A DNA stretch of 10,559 nt from Flectobacillus sp. (GTDB taxonomy: Bacteria; Bacteroidota; Bacteroidia; Cytophagales; Spirosomataceae). Made by a program: the position numbers and the translations under genes. Below, piece by piece: positions 7,120-10,559 of the stretch. Below the pieces are notes generated by a model, which saw only the letters and a list, made by a program, of their open reading frames with translations, did no database searches and was not told where the DNA came from. The stretch is taken from the NCBI GenBank assembly GCA_029865665.1, contig JARXAV010000226.1, forward strand, positions 1 to 10,559, in the 5' to 3' direction. Numbering within the stretch: the first letter of the stretch is position 1; the number at the start of each line of letters is the position of its first letter.

Positions 7120-8103
7120 CTATAAGATTCGTTCTAATTCTTGAATCATTTTTTTCAAACTTGTCAATGCTGCTTTACTTTTTGTTTGTTCAAAAAGCTG
7201 AATAGTCTCTTTCATTTTCGCAGTTCCTTCTTCCACACTTGCAAAAGTAACAATTGACGTTTCTGCTTTTTTAGCACTCACTCCCACCAATTGCTGCAAT
7301 TCGTTCAAATCATGAATTGGTTCGGATAAATCGGAAATCTTAGCTAGTTTTTGTAAAACACCTTTATCGACATTCTGTTTCCCTGCTAAAATATCGTTCC
7401 TCAAGCCTGCATCGAGTTTACCTAGACCAGCAGCAAAATCAGCGTCTCTTCTAATCGTAACAGGGCTAACATTATACTCTTCTGCAAGCTTTGCAGCAGT
7501 TGATTTTCCATAATGCTCATTTTGAGCATTATGCTCAATGTTTGACTCTATATCATATTGCTCATTTTGAGCATTATGATTAGTTGATGTTTCTGAACCA
7601 TATTGCTCATTTTGAGCATTATGCTCAGAGCGTAGATAACGACCTTTCTCTACTTTCTCGTTCTGATAACGTAAACCTCTAAAATAAGAAGCTTGTTGTG
7701 GCGTAAGATTTCGTCTTCCTAGCTGTAAATCAATCATATAGTCTTTTACTTCCTTAATCGAAGGGAAAGACAATAGTTGAATATTAAAGCTGATGTTATT
7801 TGCTGAACAAATACGGAAACGGTTGTGTCCATCAATCAGAATATAAACAGGTGCCGAAGTCGTTGCATTGTTCGGATCTAGTGCATCGCTAGTAGTTTCC
7901 CAAACAAGTAGGGCATCTTTACAGCCGTATTTAAGTATATTTTGTTCTAACTGAGTGGACTCTTCTGTATTGAGCGGTGGAATAAACTCTCGCAACTCAT
8001 CTAGGATTACGATATTTTGTTTGATTGCTTCAAGAGAAATCAAATTACTTCCAAGAGCTTGCTTGGTTTTTGAGGCGATTAAATCTTTGAAATTACTTTT
8101 CAT
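7120..8103 (-). CDS. parB: ParB-family plasmid partition protein with internal 15-residue repeats
   Basis: This is the DNA-binding partner of ParA; it loads on a centromere (parS) to segregate the plasmid. I start at the ATG at 8103 (327 residues); an in-frame TTG one codon earlier is less likely. The N-terminal ParB domain spans about residues 30-150, with IDGHNRFRI (90-98) as the core motif and LGRRNLTPQQASYFRGLRY after it. A helix-turn-helix lies at about 202-225 (AAKLAEEYNVSPVTIRRDADFA), followed by a helical C-terminus for dimerisation. Between them is a linker with three 15-residue repeats beginning HNAQNE(Q/H)Y at 161, 176 and 191. The gene lies 7 bp downstream of parA. Rep, iterons and ParA next to it support plasmid partition over a chromosomal role. 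Confidence 0.9.
   Translation of the reverse strand: MKSNFKDLIASKTKQALGSNLISLEAIKQNIVILDELREFIPPLNTEESTQLEQNILKYGCKDALLVWETTSDALDPNNATTSAPVYILIDGHNRFRICSANNISFNIQLLSFPSIKEVKDYMIDLQLGRRNLTPQQASYFRGLRYQNEKVEKGRYLRSEHNAQNEQYGSETSTNHNAQNEQYDIESNIEHNAQNEHYGKSTAAKLAEEYNVSPVTIRRDADFAAGLGKLDAGLRNDILAGKQNVDKGVLQKLAKISDLSEPIHDLNELQQLVGVSAKKAETSIVTFASVEEGTAKMKETIQLFEQTKSKAALTSLKKMIQELERIL
7509..7623. repeat. Three 45-bp-spaced palindromes inside parB
   Basis: A 25-bp element with 11-nt arms (CATAATGCTCA / TGAGCATTATG) around a TTT spacer occurs at 7509-7533, 7554-7578 and 7599-7623, exactly 45 bp apart. The first is a perfect palindrome; the other two have one arm mismatch (CATATTG). The 20-bp segments between copies have diverged while the 25-bp elements are almost identical. 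The repeats are in frame and encode HNAQNE(Q/H)Y plus seven variable residues. They could be ParB binding sites (an intragenic parS), RNA hairpins, or simply an expanded linker. Confidence 0.9.
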
Positions 8104-8110
8104 CAATACG

Positions 8111-9067
8111 TTATTTAACGACTTCTAAATATTGAATAAACTCTTCAGAAAAATCACGGTAAAGACGTGCTGCTTCTGAATTCTCTGCAAATTGGCTAAT
8201 CGTGCTTTGCTCGACTTGGGCTTTCTGGAAATCAACTAGGTGTTTTATTTCGGTATTGAAAACTCTAAACTGTGCCATACTTTCACGCACATGTTCTTTT
8301 ACACCATCGTGAACCGAATTTTTCTTAACCATCGTAAAGACAATCCCATCTATTTCTAAGGATGGATTCCAACTCGAACGTACTTCGATGATTCTATCCA
8401 ACAAAGAGTTCAACCCTTTTACAGCCGAAATCTCAGGTTGTAGGGTAATCAAACAACTCTTTGATGCAATGAGTGCGGAAGATGTCAACGCATTCAATGA
8501 AGGAGGACAGTCTAATAGAATGTAATCATACTTATCCATCAGTGGCACCAGCTTATTTTTCAACCTAGAAACACCACCTAAAGAAATAATCAATTCTATT
8601 TCAGCTTTGGCTAAATCAATGTCAGAAGGAGCGAGGTGTAAATTCGATGAAATCTCTATTACAGGTAATTCATCTTGCTTCAACAAAGCGTCGACCACTT
8701 GCTTTTCAGGATTGTCAATCCCTAAAATTTGAGACAAATTCCCCTGAGGATCCATGTCAATTAACAACACACGAAAGCCCTTTAAAGCTAAGGCTTCACC
8801 TAGTGACCCCGTTGTAGTCGTTTTTCCAACACCGCCTTTATGGTTGATAATCGAGATAACTCGTGCTTTTTCGTACAAATCAGGGGAGTATCCATACTTA
8901 GAAAACACAGGATATAAGGAAGCCAAATGCCTTTCATTCAAATTCCGCTCTCCTGAAATTGCTTTAGAAAGCGTCCCTTTAGCTAAACTAGCTTCTTTTT
9001 CAACGGATAAAACCGATAATGAAGGGTTATGTCTAAGAAACTTGATAATTAATTCTTGAGTAATCAT
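8111..9067 (-). CDS. parA: ParA-family partition ATPase with N-terminal HTH
   Basis: A 318-residue Walker-type ATPase that moves ParB-bound plasmid over the nucleoid. The N-terminal ~60 residues hold a helix-turn-helix (SVEKEASLAKGTLSKAISGE), as in type Ia ParA proteins that repress their own operon. The deviant Walker A box KGGVGKTTT starts at K77, with signature lysine K77 and K82. Walker A' is LLIDMDPQGN (101-110) and Walker B is YDYILLDCPPS. The C-terminal half (VFTMVKKNSVHDGVKEHVRE, FQKAQVEQSTISQFAENS) is typical of the family. The start at 9067 is the only sensible ATG and lies 15 bp left of two repeated operator-like motifs. parB follows after 7 bp, so the two are co-transcribed. Confidence 0.94.
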   Translation of the reverse strand: MITQELIIKFLRHNPSLSVLSVEKEASLAKGTLSKAISGERNLNERHLASLYPVFSKYGYSPDLYEKARVISIINHKGGVGKTTTTGSLGEALALKGFRVLLIDMDPQGNLSQILGIDNPEKQVVDALLKQDELPVIEISSNLHLAPSDIDLAKAEIELIISLGGVSRLKNKLVPLMDKYDYILLDCPPSLNALTSSALIASKSCLITLQPEISAVKGLNSLLDRIIEVRSSWNPSLEIDGIVFTMVKKNSVHDGVKEHVRESMAQFRVFNTEIKHLVDFQKAQVEQSTISQFAENSEAARLYRDFSEEFIQYLEVVK

Positions 9068-9082
9068 TAGCTAAATGTTATA

Positions 9083-9130
9083 AGTATCATATTTAATACA
9101 AATATATATAAATGTATCAACTTTAATACA
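9083..9130 (-). promoter_or_regulatory. parAB promoter with two operator-like repeats
   Basis: Two 18-bp direct repeats, AGTATCATATTTAATACA (9083-9100) and TGTATCAACTTTAATACA (9113-9130), are spaced 30 bp apart. Each has imperfect dyad symmetry (TGTAT...ATACA). Between and overlapping them, the minus strand at 9099-9106 reads TATATTTG, an exact TAnnTTTG -7 box, 32 bp upstream of the parA ATG. Repressor sites flanking the promoter fit autorepression by the HTH-containing ParA. No good -33 element is visible. Confidence 0.6.
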
Positions 9131-9179
9131 TTGTACTAGAAATAAATATTAGGGATTTAGAGGAGTAAATTTACCTCAT

Positions 9180-9246
9180 GGAAAAACGACTTTTATGGGG
9201 TAAAGAACTCAATGCAAAACGGAAAAACGACTTTTATGGGGTAAAG
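9180..9246 (+). repeat. Iteron pair near the par operator
   Basis: Two full iterons (AACGACTTTTATGGGGT at 9185-9201 and 9226-9242) lie in a longer 26-bp exact duplication (9180-9205 and 9221-9246) offset by 41 bp, close to four helical turns. They are separated from the main array by over 400 bp and begin 50 bp from the parA operator repeats. Such outlying iterons often act in copy control or incompatibility by Rep-mediated pairing. Confidence 0.85.
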
Positions 9247-9436
9247 AGCGGCCAGCATTTCTATCACAAAAGATAGTGAATCAATAACTGCTATAGAAAA
9301 TACTATAAGCTAAAACATTCCTCAAAAAATACAAAATATCAGTAACCACATCGAGCATCTGTAAGAACAATAAACACAGCATTACATTTAAATAACCTAC
9401 AAGTGGTAATTGAAGAATATAAGTACGGAATAAAGG

Positions 9437-9497
9437 TTAAGCTTTTACAGAAAAAGACGATATAAACATCAAAAGCTTAAAACGACTTTTATGGGGT
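9437..9497. repeat. Inverted repeat abutting a lone iteron
   Basis: TTAAGCTTTT (9437-9446) and AAAAGCTTAA (9471-9480) form 10-bp arms around a 24-nt spacer. The right arm directly abuts a full iteron at 9481-9497. The function is unknown; it could be a binding site for Rep or a host factor. Confidence 0.6.
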
Positions 9498-9564
9498 GCG
9501 ACGTAACTACACTTTTTTATTTAAAAAATTTATATAGCGGAGTTTAATCATTCTAAAATTAACT

Positions 9565-9600
9565 AGAAAAGACAACAAAATTTTGTTTGTTGTCTTTTCT
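9565..9600. terminator. Strong hairpin terminator inside the origin region
   Basis: A perfect 15-bp stem (AGAAAAGACAACAAA / TTTGTTGTCTTTTCT) encloses a 6-nt loop and is followed on the plus strand by TCTTTTATATTCTTTATATTCTTTC. The AAAAGACAAC...GTTGTCTTTT form is common for Bacteroidota terminators. No gene lies immediately upstream on the plus strand, so it either insulates rep from readthrough or ends an unseen RNA. Confidence 0.75.
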
Positions 9601-9669
9601 TCTTTTATATTCTTTATATTCTTTCAGCCTCCGTAAGTTATTGATTTTTAATTAGTTAAATAGCCTTAA

Positions 9670-9815
9670 AACGACCTTTATGGGGTGTAATAACGACTTT
9701 TATGGGGTCTATCGACGACTTTTATGGGGTGCATCAACGACTTTTATGGGGTCTATCAACGACTTTTATGGGGTGAACGCTTCTGGAAATTATCCTTAAA
9801 ACGACTTTTATGGGC
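9670..9815 (+). repeat. Main iteron array: five iterons at 22-bp period plus one partial
   Basis: Iterons start at 9670 (one base differs: AACGACCTTTATGGGGT), 9692, 9714 (first base G), 9736 and 9758, exactly 22 bp apart (17-bp repeat plus 5-bp spacer), so all face one side of the helix. A shortened copy, AACGACTTTTATGGG then C, starts at 9800, 42 bp further on. All share the orientation of the downstream rep gene. This is the typical binding array of a Rep_3 initiator. Confidence 0.95.
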
Positions 9816-9948
9816 TTATATAAAATCCTTAAAATATTTTTAGCCTATTTTCTTCTTTTTTTTCACTAAAACTTCGTAGTTTGCACTATTACTACTAGTA
9901 AAATATGCAAGTCGTTTTTGAAAATCTATACTTAGTACGATTATTATC
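9816..9948 (+). promoter_or_regulatory. AT-rich leader of rep with inverted half-iteron
   Basis: Positions 9816-9862 are AT-rich (TATATAAAATCC, then pyrimidine tracts), suitable as a DNA-unwinding element beside the iterons. At 9909-9919 AAGTCGTTTTT is the reverse complement of the first half of the iteron (AAAACGACTT), 30 bp before the rep ATG. In Rep_3 plasmids inverted half-iterons in the rep promoter bind Rep dimers for autorepression, so this is a candidate operator. TAGTTTG at 9877-9883 is one base short of a TAnnTTTG -7 box. Confidence 0.5.
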
Positions 9949-10559
9949 ATGAAAACAGAAGAGAAAAGAGATAAAGCCATTGATGCCATATCAAAAGACC
10001 CCTATCGGATTATCAAAGGGAATCCGATAATCAATGCGAAGTTTGATATTTCGGCTGTTCAGATGAAAATATTTCTACACATGATTGCCAGCATCGATCA
10101 AGCGAAAGATTCCATTCCGATTATCAAAATTACGGTAAAAGATTTTCAGAAGCTTACCGGAATCAATAGTAACAATATTTACGCCTACGTAGAAAAGGAA
10201 GCAATGAAAATGAGAGAGAAACGAATTTTCTTCTCAAACAATAAAATAACCTTTGATGCCAACTTAATCAGTGCCTTTGTTTATTACAAAGACGAAGGAT
10301 ATTTTACGCTTGAAATTCCGCAGGCTTTACACCCTTTTTTACTACAAATAAAGGAAAATTTCACGGTTTTAGATATTCGCAATATTTTACAATTGGATAG
10401 TATTTATGCGATGAGGTTCTATGAATTTTGTAAAGAATACGAACGTTTTGGCAAATTTAAATTTGAAGTAGAAGAACTAAAGAATATTCTCGGTTTATCG
10501 AATCGCTATAAAAACTACTTTGATTTCAAGAAAAAAGTAATTGAACAAGCACGAAAAGA
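9949..10559 (+). CDS. Rep_3-family (RepB-type) replication initiation protein, 3' end cut
   Basis: The frame opens at an ATG at 9949 and runs 203 codons to the window edge. The protein starts MKTEEKRDKAIDAISKDPYR, then NPIINAKFDISAVQMKIFLHMIASID, the start of the first winged-helix domain of plasmid initiators. VKDFQKLTGINSNNIYAYVEKEAMKM and the strands FFSNNKITFDANLISAFVYYKDEGYFTLEIP follow. The second domain begins near FTVLDIRNILQLDSIYAMRFYEFCKEYERFGK (about residues 140-171), the 'S.YA.R.YE' motif of Rep_3 proteins. The full protein is probably around 300 residues or more. It would bind the iterons just upstream as monomers and repress its own promoter as a dimer, as known for the family. 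Confidence 0.9.
   Translation, partial: MKTEEKRDKAIDAISKDPYRIIKGNPIINAKFDISAVQMKIFLHMIASIDQAKDSIPIIKITVKDFQKLTGINSNNIYAYVEKEAMKMREKRIFFSNNKITFDANLISAFVYYKDEGYFTLEIPQALHPFLLQIKENFTVLDIRNILQLDSIYAMRFYEFCKEYERFGKFKFEVEELKNILGLSNRYKNYFDFKKKVIEQARK

Larger units (their letters stand above)
9131..9948. other. Putative iteron-type plasmid replication origin region
   Basis: This is about 0.8 kb without a convincing gene between parA and rep. It contains nine full or partial 17-bp iterons in one orientation, an inverted repeat, a terminator hairpin and an AT-rich stretch next to rep, the usual parts of an origin driven by a Rep_3 initiator. No clear DnaA box (TTATNCACA) was found by eye. The stretch 9247-9436 shows nothing I can name. 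Confidence 0.8.

Noticed and set aside
8754..9059. Plus-strand ORF antisense to parA
   Set aside because: It lies wholly inside parA in another frame, and its residues show no family pattern.
9178..9276. Short 32-codon ORF from an ATG with AGGAG about 12 nt upstream
   Set aside because: It is built mostly from the two iterons and their duplicated flanks, has no recognisable protein features, and such SD sequences are not a reliable signal in Bacteroidota.
9780..9800. DnaA box at TTATCCTTA
   Set aside because: It matches TTATNCACA too poorly (differs in the last positions) to be called.
9670..9815. CRISPR array
   Set aside because: The units are 17 bp with 5-bp spacers, too short for CRISPR, and they sit next to a Rep_3 gene, which fits iterons.

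Overview
The window looks like a plasmid (or chromid) segment from a member of the Bacteroidota, most likely a Cytophagales-type bacterium. The DNA is AT-rich. It carries a SusD-type outer-membrane lipoprotein, caspase-like secreted proteins, few Shine-Dalgarno sequences, and -7 boxes of the TAnnTTTG type that Bacteroidota use. The genus cannot be read from the sequence.

Right part (about 7.1-10.56 kb): the plasmid backbone. It holds a leftward parA-parB partition operon, a putative parA operator made of two 18-bp repeats, and a non-coding origin of about 0.8 kb with 17-bp iterons (AACGACTTTTATGGGGT). Five of the iterons are spaced exactly 22 bp apart. A rightward Rep_3-type initiator gene follows and runs off the right edge. 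parB contains three in-frame 45-bp repeats, each with a 25-bp palindrome; this is the most unusual structure in the window.

Middle part (about 4.7-7.1 kb): a small aromatic-catabolism unit. pobA (4-hydroxybenzoate 3-monooxygenase, leftward) is divergent from an AraC-family regulator (rightward) that is probably its activator. Hairpins bound the unit on both sides. The right-hand hairpin starts inside the regulator's stop codon and has arms of 26-28 nt.

Left part (1-4.7 kb): a leftward susD without an intact susC, although a possible frameshifted susC 3' end lies just upstream. Divergent from it is an ECF-like sigma factor followed by a one-pass membrane protein that may be its anti-sigma partner. 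At the left edge is a leftward two-gene unit: a small exported cysteine-containing protein followed by a caspase-like peptidase (His/Cys dyad visible, truncated by the window edge).

No rRNA, tRNA, CRISPR array or intact insertion sequence was seen.
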